Shown: in pieces, positions 41,476 to 51,049 of the stretch
Layout of the letters: the number at the start of each line of letters is the position of its first letter
How positions within the stretch are numbered: the stretch's first letter is position 1
Assembly (NCBI GenBank): GCA_020402945.1
Contig: JADBYQ010000006.1
Location: 1-64,000, forward strand
Source: Cytophagales bacterium
GTDB taxonomy: Bacteria; Bacteroidota; Bacteroidia; Cytophagales; Cyclobacteriaceae
Direction of reading: 5' to 3'
Length of the DNA stretch: 64,000 nucleotides
The notes under the pieces: model-generated
Told to the model about the DNA's origin: nothing
The model's input: the letters and a program-made list of their open reading frames with translations, nothing else
The model's database searches: none
Translations under genes and position numbers: made by a program

Positions 41476-42378
41476 ATGCGATCCTATTTTTTGGGTGGGG
41501 TGCTTGTTCTTACTTCTACCTTTTGCCAAGGTCAAGATTCGCTTAAAATTTTATCGTGGAACATTCAGATGTTGCCGCGCGGCATCAACCACAACGGGAA
41601 AGCAAAACGAGCCAAGCTCATTGCCGAGCATTTGAAAAAAAGCCCGTATGATGTGGTGGTTTTTCAAGAGCTATTCTATCGAAGGAGTAGACGGATTATT
41701 GCAAAAGAACTTCAATCTGAATTTCCTGCTCAAACTAACGTCCTCAACAAAAAATCCATCGCCCTGAAAACAAATGGTGGTGTGATGATTTTCAGTCGCC
41801 ACCCCATTAAAGAAGTAAGAGAAATCAGGTTCAACGATCGCAGCGGACCCGATAGACTATCCAGAAAAGGCGCGTTGCTGGCTGAGATTGAAGTTAAGGG
41901 GAAACCCATCCATGTTATTGGCACCCATCTGCAAGCATTTGGAATGCAAGAAACGATGTACAGCCAGTATCAACAATTATATGATGAGCTTTTGAAAGCC
42001 TACAGCAAAAACGGCATCCCGCAGCTCATTTGCGGAGATTTTAATACCATCAAAACGTTACCGAAAAACATACCTGGCAATCTACCCAAGAATTTTGAGC
42101 AACGAATCGCGAAATATGAAACGATGCTGCAAACACTTCAAGCAAGCGATGGTGAATTGGACGGGGAACAACAGTTTACAATGGACCGACCCAACAATGA
42201 CCTGTGCAAAAAACGAAAGGAATTTCGTTTACAGCTAGACTATTTCCTTTTCCGACCCATGACTTCTAATCTGACAATCGCAAAACGAAAGGTACAAATC
42301 ATCAGGTATCCTTGGCGTAATGGCAACAAAGATCTTTCTGATCATTTTGCACTTGAAGCGGTTGCAATGGGTTTTTGA
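41476..42378 (+). CDS. Endonuclease/exonuclease/phosphatase family (sphingomyelinase-like), secreted
   Basis: LKILSWNIQMLP, VVVFQELFYRRSR, VIGTHLQAF, ICGDFNTI, LSDHFALEA. Confidence 0.88.
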   Translation: MRSYFLGGVLVLTSTFCQGQDSLKILSWNIQMLPRGINHNGKAKRAKLIAEHLKKSPYDVVVFQELFYRRSRRIIAKELQSEFPAQTNVLNKKSIALKTNGGVMIFSRHPIKEVREIRFNDRSGPDRLSRKGALLAEIEVKGKPIHVIGTHLQAFGMQETMYSQYQQLYDELLKAYSKNGIPQLICGDFNTIKTLPKNIPGNLPKNFEQRIAKYETMLQTLQASDGELDGEQQFTMDRPNNDLCKKRKEFRLQLDYFLFRPMTSNLTIAKRKVQIIRYPWRNGNKDLSDHFALEAVAMGF

Positions 42379-42409
42379 AATCGATCGATAAAAAAGGCGC
42401 GAAGTTTAA

Positions 42410-42865
42410 TTAAGCCCCTCCCACTTCATCCGTATTGATATAGTTGATCAACACAAACGTTACAAACAAGCCAGAGAACACGCCCTCTAAGGCAACTATA
42501 AACGATGCCATGTAGGCATTCAGATAGCGCCCCATGGGCTCGTTATTGATAATTTCCTGCATCATGTTTGAATCCAACTTCATCCATGTAAAAAGAAACA
42601 ACGCAAATACTAACGAGCCAATGGCTGCCGTGCCAACGCCAGTCGCCAACGCCAAAAAATAATTAAGGTGCTTGCCATGTGTCTCTTTAAACTTCTTCAA
42701 CGCAAAGTATACACCAACCACCAATACGAGAAGATTGAGCAACCGTAGTTCTACGATATGGCTAAGGCCAGTCACCTTCATCAAAAGAAAATAAGCAATC
42801 AGGCCTGCAGCTATCTTAAGGCCATAACTCTGAGGAATTTGGTTTGGATTGTTGAAGAGGTTCAT
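42410..42865 (-). CDS. DUF4199 membrane protein
   Basis: Multiple TM helices, FKETHGKHLNYFLALATGVGTAAIGSLVFALF. Confidence 0.7.
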   Translation of the reverse strand: MNLFNNPNQIPQSYGLKIAAGLIAYFLLMKVTGLSHIVELRLLNLLVLVVGVYFALKKFKETHGKHLNYFLALATGVGTAAIGSLVFALFLFTWMKLDSNMMQEIINNEPMGRYLNAYMASFIVALEGVFSGLFVTFVLINYINTDEVGGA

Positions 42866-42975
42866 AGGATTTGGGTTTTACTGACCCTAAGTTTGATTTT
42901 TTTGGTCAATTCAGCAATCTTTTGATTACATATTTGTTCAACTTCGACATCCCAATACCCTTAAACACCTAAACT

Positions 42976-43557
42976 ATGAAAGCATTAAAAATTATCGGCT
43001 TTGTTGTAATCGGCATTCTGGCTCTTGCGTTCGCCTTTGTTCTGGTTCAGCCTTCTAAAGGACATGTCGAAAAGTCTATTGTGATCAATGCGCCTGCATC
43101 GGCCATTTTTCCACACTTGAACAACCTGAAGAGTTTTACCGCTTGGTCACCCTGGAGCAAGATGGACCCCGAAGCCAAGCAGACTTTTGAGGGCCCTGAT
43201 GCGGGGGTCGGTGCCAAAATGAACTGGGATGGAGAAACTTTGGGTAAAGGATCTCAATGGGTAGAAGAAAGCGTTGAAAATGAGCGCGTCAAAACCGGTT
43301 TGGTTTTCGAGGGTATGGAAGGTAAAATATGGGCAGAGTTTAAACTAAGTCCGGAAGGAAATGGGACGAACGTTACCTGGACCTATGATGGCGAAAACAC
43401 TGGACTTGGTGGCAAAGCAATGTGGGCAACGATGGGAATGATGCTCGGAGGCCAATATGAAGATGGGCTGAAGGAACTGAAGCAATTGGTGGAGAACAGT
43501 CCAGCAGCCGAACCTAGTGAGGAGATGGCACCGTCAGACTCAACCACCTCTAACTAA
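42976..43557 (+). CDS. SRPBCC-family protein
   Basis: KGHVEKSIVINAPASAIFPHLNNLKSFTAWSPWSKMDP. Confidence 0.85.
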   Translation: MKALKIIGFVVIGILALAFAFVLVQPSKGHVEKSIVINAPASAIFPHLNNLKSFTAWSPWSKMDPEAKQTFEGPDAGVGAKMNWDGETLGKGSQWVEESVENERVKTGLVFEGMEGKIWAEFKLSPEGNGTNVTWTYDGENTGLGGKAMWATMGMMLGGQYEDGLKELKQLVENSPAAEPSEEMAPSDSTTSN

Positions 43558-43578
43558 GCAGAAAAATCTAATTACCTA

Positions 43579-43599
43579 AAAGCTCCTTCCCGGAGCTTT
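43579..43599. terminator. Terminator between convergent genes
   Basis: AAAGCTCC-ttccc-GGAGCTTT followed by ctttgtt. Confidence 0.7.
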
Positions 43600-43607
43600 C
43601 TTTGTTC

Positions 43608-44000
43608 CTACCGAAACGTAAACAAAAAGTTAGAGAGGAAATTCCAAAGTGTAACGATAATGGTAGCTACTGCTTTTGAAAGATAAAAGTTCTTTTTTAA
43701 GCGATCATTCAGCAGCCACACAATCATAGAATTGATCACTAGCCCAACCAGTGAGAACAAAATGAACTTTACGTATTGACTGCCCACGTTTGGGTCTACA
43801 CTTGCAAACGTCCAAGAGCGGTTGATGAAAAAGTTGCTGGTGGCGGCCATAAAAAAGCCAACTCCATTGGCAATGTACTTATTCATATTCCATTTCTCTT
43901 TGAATAAATAGGTGAGACCAAAATCAACTATCAAACCGGAAGCACCTACCAGCACAAACCGGAAAAACTTAATAGTTATGGGTGATAATGTTTCCAGCAT
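43608..44000 (-). CDS. GtrA-like membrane protein
   Basis: FFRFVLVGASGLIVDFGLTYLFKE, FINRSWTFAS, TLWNFLSNFLFTFR. Confidence 0.9.
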   Translation of the reverse strand: MLETLSPITIKFFRFVLVGASGLIVDFGLTYLFKEKWNMNKYIANGVGFFMAATSNFFINRSWTFASVDPNVGSQYVKFILFSLVGLVINSMIVWLLNDRLKKNFYLSKAVATIIVTLWNFLSNFLFTFR

Positions 44001-44001
44001 A

Positions 44002-45612
44002 TCAATGCGTTAACGGATTCTCGAAATTTCCTTGGTAATTTTTCAATCGATAAAAAAAAGCGTGGCGCATCGTCTCGCCCCCTCGTGTGATACGAACGGT
44101 GTCAAGAGGTACAATCGTTTCGAAGTAGTTTCCAAACGCTTCAGTTGGATTCTTGTAATAGTTACTCACGGCAATGTGATAATAGTCTTGTCCCTTTTCT
44201 AACCCACCTCGCTGCTCATTTATCCAGGCATACTTGTGGATCTCATTCAAACTGCCAATCAAAAACAACTTGCGGTGATGGGGCTGAGCAACATAAAAAT
44301 CTAGATGAGTGCCCGGAAACCATTTGTTGGAAATCAGCCCCGATCCTTTTTTCATCAAACCATTCGACTCTTCTCTTGCAGCAATTCTTTTAAAGGCATC
44401 CTCGATTTGATCGTAGCCAAACATGTCTTGTGTGAAATCGTACTCTCCAAAATTTTGAACATCCGATTGCTTCCCTAACGGGAATGGCGAATAATTGATT
44501 ACATAAAGTGTAGCCGCCAAAAGAAATGCTAGAAAATAACTTGGTAGCAACATTCGCAAAGGACGAATCGTGTTGGCTTCGGAAAGATGTTGCAGGGCTA
44601 TTCGCTCAGACCAATAAACGGCACTGATCACGATCATCGATAGAAAAGCCGGACCCGACCAGTGGGGCAACGTACTTCTAAAAACGGAAAAACCGGTGAA
44701 CAACAGCCAGAGTGGAATCGCATTGAATAATAGAATCCACTTGAATGATGAATCCAAAAAGCGTTTACCCTTCGCCAGCGCCATTAGCGCAATTACGATC
44801 AAAATAATATTCAGAGGATTGTTGTAAGCTATCTGTCCCCCTATCTCCGTGAAAAAATAATCGGGTCGAATTTCGAAGGCGGGTGCTACCCGGTCACCAT
44901 GAAAAGTAAAACTGATAAAATTGTTTTTTACATTCCAGATAATCACTGGCGAAAAAACCAGCAGCGAAATAATGCCTGATGCATAGAGCGAATAATCCAG
45001 CAACCATTTTCGATTTTGAAAAAGCACATACAGTAAAATGCCAATCCAAATAAAAACAGAGTGATACTTCGATAACATCGCCAATCCGGCAAATACTGCG
45101 ATACTCATCATCTTTATCCGGTGTGCGTTGGTGATTTTCTCAACGGGCAACACATCCAATGCCGCATTCAAACTCAACAACCAGAAAAATACCTGAGGCG
45201 CATCGGGAATTAATGAAAAGCCGCTGATGATGGAGCAATAGATGGAAGAGGTGTAAAGTAAGGCAGCATAGAGTCCCGCCAATTCGTCTTTTACTTTTCG
45301 CCCGATACAAAAGATCGTCCATGTACTTGCTGCGGATAACACAATGGTTCCCAGTCGCAAGAAAAAATCATCTGTAAAAAACAGATTGGCCGTAAATACC
45401 TGCGCCAAAAAACCAACCATAGGCGGGTGATCAAAATGACTCAGATCAGGAAATAGCGCATAGGTCCAATAATACACCTCGTCATTGGCTAATTCCAACT
45501 GTGAGGCCAACAACAGCCTGACCATTGTTGCGATGACAATAAGCCAAACAACTTGTTTGCGTATTTTGACTACTAGCTCGCTGGTTAAAGTCATGGAGGA
45601 TTGTAAACGCAA
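44002..45612 (-). CDS. GT39/ArnT-like membrane glycosyltransferase
   Basis: ELANDEVYYWTYALFPDLSHFDHPPMVGFL, multiple TM helices. Confidence 0.88.
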   Translation of the reverse strand: MRLQSSMTLTSELVVKIRKQVVWLIVIATMVRLLLASQLELANDEVYYWTYALFPDLSHFDHPPMVGFLAQVFTANLFFTDDFFLRLGTIVLSAASTWTIFCIGRKVKDELAGLYAALLYTSSIYCSIISGFSLIPDAPQVFFWLLSLNAALDVLPVEKITNAHRIKMMSIAVFAGLAMLSKYHSVFIWIGILLYVLFQNRKWLLDYSLYASGIISLLVFSPVIIWNVKNNFISFTFHGDRVAPAFEIRPDYFFTEIGGQIAYNNPLNIILIVIALMALAKGKRFLDSSFKWILLFNAIPLWLLFTGFSVFRSTLPHWSGPAFLSMIVISAVYWSERIALQHLSEANTIRPLRMLLPSYFLAFLLAATLYVINYSPFPLGKQSDVQNFGEYDFTQDMFGYDQIEDAFKRIAAREESNGLMKKGSGLISNKWFPGTHLDFYVAQPHHRKLFLIGSLNEIHKYAWINEQRGGLEKGQDYYHIAVSNYYKNPTEAFGNYFETIVPLDTVRITRGGETMRHAFFYRLKNYQGNFENPLTH

Positions 45613-45664
45613 AGATGTTAAAATATCTTTTCAATAGCATCGTAGAGCCAAGCGATATCTTGAA

Positions 45665-45709
45665 GGCGTCTGACGGCTGATTCTGTGTAAAATATAGCCG
45701 TCTGACGCC
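45665..45709. repeat. Long GC-rich hairpin
   Basis: GGCGTCTGACGGCT (45665-45678) and AGCCGTCTGACGCC (45696-45709), 13 of 14 complementary. Confidence 0.7.
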
Positions 45710-45739
45710 AACTAATTCAAAAAAAATTTGAGACAGCTT

Positions 45740-46741
45740 CTAATTCCCTTCCGTTTCGTGCGCACGCGGATTCGACAACCGCTGCTCTTTCCACTTTTTC
45801 AATTCCTCTCTCCTCAATATCAATTCCTCTTCAGTGGGTTTATAGTCGATTAACACTTTTAAGTCTGGCTGACCGGCATCGACCCAGGCAGTATACCAAA
45901 CATCACCGATCATCTTTACACTCGCTCTCATCTGCCGCTCGACCATACCCGACAGCAACTGATGGTAGCTTCTGGCGTATTCGACCGACACCACTTTCAC
46001 CGTTTGTTTCCCTTTCGACTCAAAATTGAATTTTCTGTCACCCATTTTTATGGATAGCTGCTTTTCAAAACGCAATACAGAATCCAACGCAGTGTTCGCT
46101 CCGATCACCGCGTTCCATGACGCCAATTGAACATTTTCGAGGTACTCGGCCTTTCCCACAAAGAAATCGTACTCACTAAAAAATAATTCCGGCAATCGCG
46201 ATTCCCAAAAAGCATGAATCCCGATTTGATTGCTAAGTTGGCCATCGTAATTTTTTGTGGTGTGCAACGGCACGTGCGCGTCTGCAATGTAATGACCGAG
46301 ATCAGCCGATATTCGCAAAATTCGATCCGGATCTTTTAGCAAAAAGGCCTCTTTCAGCTGAAAATAAATTCGATTGATATGCCAGGGCACAATGCCGTGA
46401 CGTGTTAGGCTATCCTCACCGTATTTCGCTACTGCGTCTTTCCAATAGCGAGGCAATTTTGTCGCGGCACTATCACCATACTCATCTAAATCAATGTAGT
46501 GCCGGGGCGCCTCTTCTGGAACAGCATATCGCCTGCGATCGGGATTTACAGAGGCCTCAGAAATGTATTGAATGTTTTTCTTGTAAAAGCCAATCATCTC
46601 CACGGGCAAGGTAAATACAGCGAGTCGGTTTATTTTTTGGTGAGCAAAAAATCCCCAACTAAAAAAAAGAAACGGAATAGTGATTAGCAATATCTTTTGA
46701 AAATGCTTCATTCGAATACAAATTTCAAGCAAAGACGCCAA
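45740..46741 (-). CDS. Zinc-dependent phospholipase C / S1-P1-nuclease-like protein
   Basis: WGFFAHQKINRLAVFTLP, LGHYIADAHVPLHTTKNYDGQ. Confidence 0.8.
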   Translation of the reverse strand: MASLLEICIRMKHFQKILLITIPFLFFSWGFFAHQKINRLAVFTLPVEMIGFYKKNIQYISEASVNPDRRRYAVPEEAPRHYIDLDEYGDSAATKLPRYWKDAVAKYGEDSLTRHGIVPWHINRIYFQLKEAFLLKDPDRILRISADLGHYIADAHVPLHTTKNYDGQLSNQIGIHAFWESRLPELFFSEYDFFVGKAEYLENVQLASWNAVIGANTALDSVLRFEKQLSIKMGDRKFNFESKGKQTVKVVSVEYARSYHQLLSGMVERQMRASVKMIGDVWYTAWVDAGQPDLKVLIDYKPTEEELILRREELKKWKEQRLSNPRAHETEGN

Positions 46742-46824
46742 GACACAAAGGGCTACCGAATACTTTTCTTGGCGATCTAGTGCCTTTGTGTGAAATCTTT
46801 ACCTTTCGGAATAAAATACGAAGC

Positions 46825-48429
46825 ATGAACAAACTTCTCTCGCTCCTCCTTTTCATCGCCACGGCCTCATTTGCCACAGATCCCTACCCAAGGAATCCGT
46901 TCATCGATGTAAAACAGTACACCTTTCAGTTAGAAGTGAATGACTCCACCGATGTGATTTATGGAAAAGCATCTATTCTAATCCTGTTCAAAAAGTCTAT
47001 CGCTGAATTTGAACTTGACCTTACCAATAAGAACGCCCAAGGATTTGGAATGGAGGTTACCCAAATAAGGCAAAATGGGAAAACACTTTCGTTTCAACAT
47101 AAAAATGATCGCTTGAAAATCACTCTCGACCAACGAATAACGATCAATGAACAACTTAGCTTCGAAATAGACTATAAAGGCATCCCCCAAGATGGGCTCA
47201 TCATTGGCAAAAACAAATTTGGCGACCGCGGCTTCTTTGGCGACAATTGGCCTGACCGCGGCCACCACTGGCTACCTGTAATCGACCACCCCAGTGATAA
47301 GTCTGCCGTTGATTTTATAATCATAGCTCCGTTGCATTACTCGGTTGTTTCCAATGGCTTAAAAATCGAAGAGAGCTTTATTGATTCAAAAAGGAAATTG
47401 ACACACTGGCGCGAAGAGGTGCCCATCCCGGTGAAAGTCATGGTGGTGGGTATTGCCCGATTTGCAGTACAACATGCTGGCAAGGTCGATGATATTAGTG
47501 TAGAGAGTTGGGTCTATCCACAAAACCGGGTCGAAGGATTTTATGACTATGCTGTCGCGGTAAAAGTGCTGGACTACTTTCATCGAAACATCGGCCCATA
47601 CCCATTTAAGAAGTTGGCAAACGTTCAGTCGAAGACCCGTTGGGGAGGACTGGAGAATGCGAGTGCTATTTTTTATTCCGAGAGCTCTGTCAACGGAAAG
47701 GGCGATCACGAAGGATTAATTGCGCATGAAGAAGCTCATCAATGGTTTGGCAATTCAGCGAGCGAAAATGATTGGCATCATGTATGGCTTAGCGAAGGCT
47801 TTGCCACCTACTTCGCGAACTTGTATTTAGAACATGCCCATGGCCGCGATCGGCTGGTGAAAGAACAATTACTTGACCGCGACCAAGTCATCAAGTATTA
47901 CCAAAAAAATCCAGCACCCATAGTCGATACTACGCTAACCGATATCAACAAAGTACTTAGTACCAATACGTATCAGAAAGCAGGATGGGTGCTGCATATG
48001 CTTCGGCATAAAGTGGGTGACTCAGATTTTTGGAAAGGCATTCGCCAATACTATGCTACGTATCAAAAAAGCAATGCCATGACGGTCGATTTCGAGAGAA
48101 CTATGGAAACAGCTACCGGAAAAGATCTGACCTTGTTCTTCGACCAATGGTTGTACGAAGGGGGACATCCTAAAATTACCGGCACTTGGCGTTATGACGC
48201 AAAGACCAGCCAGGTTCTGCTAGAGATTTCTCAAGTGCAGCCGGGAATATATTTTCGCTTTCCGTTAGACCTAAAAATGATGGGACGGGATGGTAAAACC
48301 CACTCTCAAACAATTCAAATTGACTCTAAAACATCCAAAACAAGCTTGATTATCCCTTTTGTACCCCAGGAACTGACATTAGATCCAGACACCTGGTTGC
48401 TTTTTGAGGGTAGTTTGGTCAAAAAATAA
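46825..48429 (+). CDS. M1-family metallopeptidase
   Basis: IAHEEAHQWFGNSASENDWHHVWLSEGFATYFANLY; start ATG 46825. Confidence 0.93.
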   Translation: MNKLLSLLLFIATASFATDPYPRNPFIDVKQYTFQLEVNDSTDVIYGKASILILFKKSIAEFELDLTNKNAQGFGMEVTQIRQNGKTLSFQHKNDRLKITLDQRITINEQLSFEIDYKGIPQDGLIIGKNKFGDRGFFGDNWPDRGHHWLPVIDHPSDKSAVDFIIIAPLHYSVVSNGLKIEESFIDSKRKLTHWREEVPIPVKVMVVGIARFAVQHAGKVDDISVESWVYPQNRVEGFYDYAVAVKVLDYFHRNIGPYPFKKLANVQSKTRWGGLENASAIFYSESSVNGKGDHEGLIAHEEAHQWFGNSASENDWHHVWLSEGFATYFANLYLEHAHGRDRLVKEQLLDRDQVIKYYQKNPAPIVDTTLTDINKVLSTNTYQKAGWVLHMLRHKVGDSDFWKGIRQYYATYQKSNAMTVDFERTMETATGKDLTLFFDQWLYEGGHPKITGTWRYDAKTSQVLLEISQVQPGIYFRFPLDLKMMGRDGKTHSQTIQIDSKTSKTSLIIPFVPQELTLDPDTWLLFEGSLVKK

Positions 48430-48474
48430 CAGGTTCTTCAAAGTCATTTATCCGCACATTTTAAGACTTTGTGC

Positions 48475-48504
48475 TTGCAAATCAGCTTATTGCCCTTATT
48501 TTTG
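48475..48504 (+). promoter_or_regulatory. rpsT promoter, Bacteroidota type
   Basis: TTG (48475-48477), 19-nt spacer, TAttTTTG (48497-48504), ATG 48526. Confidence 0.6.
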
Positions 48505-48525
48505 CAGTCCTTTTAGAAAAGCAAT

Positions 48526-48780
48526 ATGGCAAACCACAAATCAGCAGAGAAAAGAATCAGAGCAAATGAGACAAAACGCGTGAGAAATCGCTACCAGGCG
48601 AAAACCACCCGTACTCAAATAAAGAAATTGACCGGCACTACTAAGAAAGATGAAGCAGCGGTACTTTTAAAAGAAGTGAGCGGCATGATCGACAAGTTGG
48701 CCAAGAAGAATGTCATTCACTGGAAAAAAGCTGCTAACCAAAAGAGCAAGTTGGCTAAGCGCGTAAACGCACTCGCTTAA
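48526..48780 (+). CDS. rpsT: 30S ribosomal protein S20
   Basis: MANHKSAEKRIRANETKRVRNRYQAKTTRTQIKKL. Confidence 0.97.
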   Translation: MANHKSAEKRIRANETKRVRNRYQAKTTRTQIKKLTGTTKKDEAAVLLKEVSGMIDKLAKKNVIHWKKAANQKSKLAKRVNALA

Positions 48781-48803
48781 TTCCATTTCCAAAAAATATT
48801 TTT

Positions 48804-48836
48804 CCCTCTCTAACTTCGGTTGGGGAGGGTTTTTTT
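48804..48836 (+). terminator. rpsT terminator
   Basis: CCCTCtctAAC-ttcg-GTTggGGAGGG followed by T tract. Confidence 0.85.
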
Positions 48837-48952
48837 GTGACCAAGAATTCTGGAAATATTCCCAGTTTCTACAAAAATTGGGCGTAAAGACCCGGAATCC
48901 TCTTCTCGACTTAGCGCCTTTGCGTGACACAGTTTTTTTCTAACTTTCATTG

Positions 48953-49654
48953 ATGAAAATCGAAGATAGCAAACCCCTCAACATCAAAGACTGGAATCCG
49001 GAAGACCGTCCGAGAGAAAAGCTATTGCTGAAAGGTACTTCAGCCCTCTCCGATGCAGAGTTGATCGCCATCTTAATTGGTTCAGGCACTGCCAATTTGA
49101 GCGCAGTCGATGTCTCCAAAAAAGTATTGCTGCACGGAAAGAACAACCTGAATGAATTGGCCAAACTCTCGGTAAAAGAGTTGATGAAGATAAAAGGCAT
49201 TGGTGAAGCAAAGGCCATCACGATAGTCGCTGCGCTAGAGCTAGGACGTAGAAGAAAAGAAACCGATAGTGAAGAGAAGCCAAAAATTAGCAGTTCAAAA
49301 GACGCCTTTGAATTACTACGAGGCGATTTGATGGACTTGCCACACGAAGAATTTTGGGTGCTGTTACTCAATCGTGCCCATCGCGTCATCAAAAAGAAAA
49401 GAGTCAGCGAAGGCGGTGTCTCTGGTACGGTGGCCGATCCAAAGATTATTTACAAAATGGCTTTGGAGGAGTTGGCCAGTGGCGTGATCGTGGCACACAA
49501 TCATCCTTCTGGTAATCTAACCGCCAGTCAAAGCGATATTGATCTTACTAAAAAGTTAAAAGAAGCCGGAAAATTTCTGGAAGTACAACTATTGGATCAC
49601 CTCATCATTGCTGGCTCAAAATATTATAGCTTTGCTGATGAAGGAATTGTTTAA
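48953..49654 (+). CDS. radC: RadC family protein (JAB domain)
   Basis: RPREKLLLKGTSALSDAELIAILIGSGT, VIVAHNHPSGNLTASQSDIDLT. Confidence 0.96.
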   Translation: MKIEDSKPLNIKDWNPEDRPREKLLLKGTSALSDAELIAILIGSGTANLSAVDVSKKVLLHGKNNLNELAKLSVKELMKIKGIGEAKAITIVAALELGRRRKETDSEEKPKISSSKDAFELLRGDLMDLPHEEFWVLLLNRAHRVIKKKRVSEGGVSGTVADPKIIYKMALEELASGVIVAHNHPSGNLTASQSDIDLTKKLKEAGKFLEVQLLDHLIIAGSKYYSFADEGIV

Positions 49655-49728
49655 TTCAAGATTTAAAATCCAAGATTCAAAACCGAAAACAAATTTTGAA
49701 CTTTAAATCTTGATTTTTGAATTGACAA
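49655..49728. repeat. AT-rich imperfect inverted repeat
   Basis: ttcaagatttaaaatccaagattcaaaa / ttttgaactttaaatcttgatttttgaa. Confidence 0.6.
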
Positions 49729-49729
49729 C

Positions 49730-50401
49730 ATGAAAGCGAAACAAATCATTGCACTGGGGGTTGCGGCTTTTTTGGCCACAATGGTTTACTATAGTTTTAC
49801 AAAAACCGATTCGCCAGAAGATTACATCAGCACCATTCTAAAGGAACGCCAGGAGAAGGATGAGTTCATGAAAAATGATAAAGATTCTCCCTTTCGATCA
49901 ACCAAAGCAAGTACACTGGGTGTAGCCTCTGTGCCGATGGACACCGCACAAGCAACTGTCGTAGTCAACAAGCTCAACTATTTTCCGCCCGATTTAAAAT
50001 ACAAATTGAAAGCTAGCCTCGAGCCAATCGAAAACAAAAAGGTAATTGTACTGCCAACGAGTGATGGCAAGGAGAAACGTTATCTGGAATTTGCATTTGC
50101 AAAATTTAGCCTCGATGGTCAAGAAAACAGCTTGTTGATCGTGGAAATCATGGATGCAGGTCCTTACAAAGGAACACTCTTTCTTGCCTTTGCGGATGAG
50201 ACCAGTGCCAAAGAAACGTACGGAGCTGGCCGGTACATCGATTTGAAAAAAGTGCCAGGAGCAAGTTCCATCGTTCTTGATTTCAACAAAGCCTATAATC
50301 CATACTGTGCTTATTCAGATAATTTTTCTTGTCCTTTTCCGCCCAAAGAAAACATCATGAAAATTGCGGTAAAGGCTGGTGAGAAGAAATATCATGATTG
50401 A
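49730..50401 (+). CDS. DUF1684 domain protein
   Basis: KDSPF, YLEFAFAKFSLDGQENSLLIVEIMD..., AYNPYCAYSDNFSCPFPPKENIMKIAVKAGEK. Confidence 0.85.
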   Translation: MKAKQIIALGVAAFLATMVYYSFTKTDSPEDYISTILKERQEKDEFMKNDKDSPFRSTKASTLGVASVPMDTAQATVVVNKLNYFPPDLKYKLKASLEPIENKKVIVLPTSDGKEKRYLEFAFAKFSLDGQENSLLIVEIMDAGPYKGTLFLAFADETSAKETYGAGRYIDLKKVPGASSIVLDFNKAYNPYCAYSDNFSCPFPPKENIMKIAVKAGEKKYHD

Positions 50402-50433
50402 AACCAAATTAGATAAAGTAGTACCTTAGTGCT

Positions 50434-50667
50434 ATGAAAGGCAGATACACATTTACGGCTCATATCGAAAAAGACTCGGAAACAGGTCTTTACATCGGAT
50501 ATATCCCTTCACTACCGGGTGCACATTCGCAAGGAGAGACGCTGGATGAGCTTCACAAAAATCTCGAAGAAGTAGCTGCATTGTGCCTCGAGGAGCTCGC
50601 TGAGATAGATTTAGATAGAATTCAGTCTGAATTTGTTGGCACACAACAAGTTATGGTCAATATTTAG
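50434..50667 (+). CDS. hicB: HicB-family antitoxin
   Basis: FTAHIEKDSETGLYIGYIPSLPGAHSQGETLDELHKNLEEVAALCLEEL. Confidence 0.85.
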   Translation: MKGRYTFTAHIEKDSETGLYIGYIPSLPGAHSQGETLDELHKNLEEVAALCLEELAEIDLDRIQSEFVGTQQVMVNI

Positions 50668-50738
50668 TCTTTGTGATTTCACGTCCTATCTCTTCTTACC
50701 AATGAAATTTAGTTTTGCTCAATAAATTGCTTGTCGAT

Positions 50739-50966
50739 ATGAGCAGACTTCCAATTATCGATTCCAAAAAGTTTGAAAAGATTCTATTTTCAATTGGATT
50801 CTTATTTGTTCGCCAAAAGGGAAGTCATGTTTTCTATAAACATCCTGATGGGCGATATACAACGCTGCCTCATCATCCCGGTAGAGACCTCGGAAGACCA
50901 TTAATTCATAAAATTCTACGCGAAATTAATCTTACTCCAGAGGAGTTCTCCAGGCTCTTCGAATAA
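50739..50966 (+). CDS. hicA: HicA-family mRNA interferase toxin
   Basis: FEKILFSIGFLFVRQKGSHVFYKHPDGRYTTLPHHPGRDLGRPLIHKILREI (catalytic GSH motif). Confidence 0.9.
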   Translation: MSRLPIIDSKKFEKILFSIGFLFVRQKGSHVFYKHPDGRYTTLPHHPGRDLGRPLIHKILREINLTPEEFSRLFE

Positions 50967-51049
50967 CGGTGTCAAAACCTTATTTTCGCAACTTGAATTT
51001 ATAGTAAAAAAGCCTTCGATTAACTCATTCAACTCTCACATTTTCCTCG

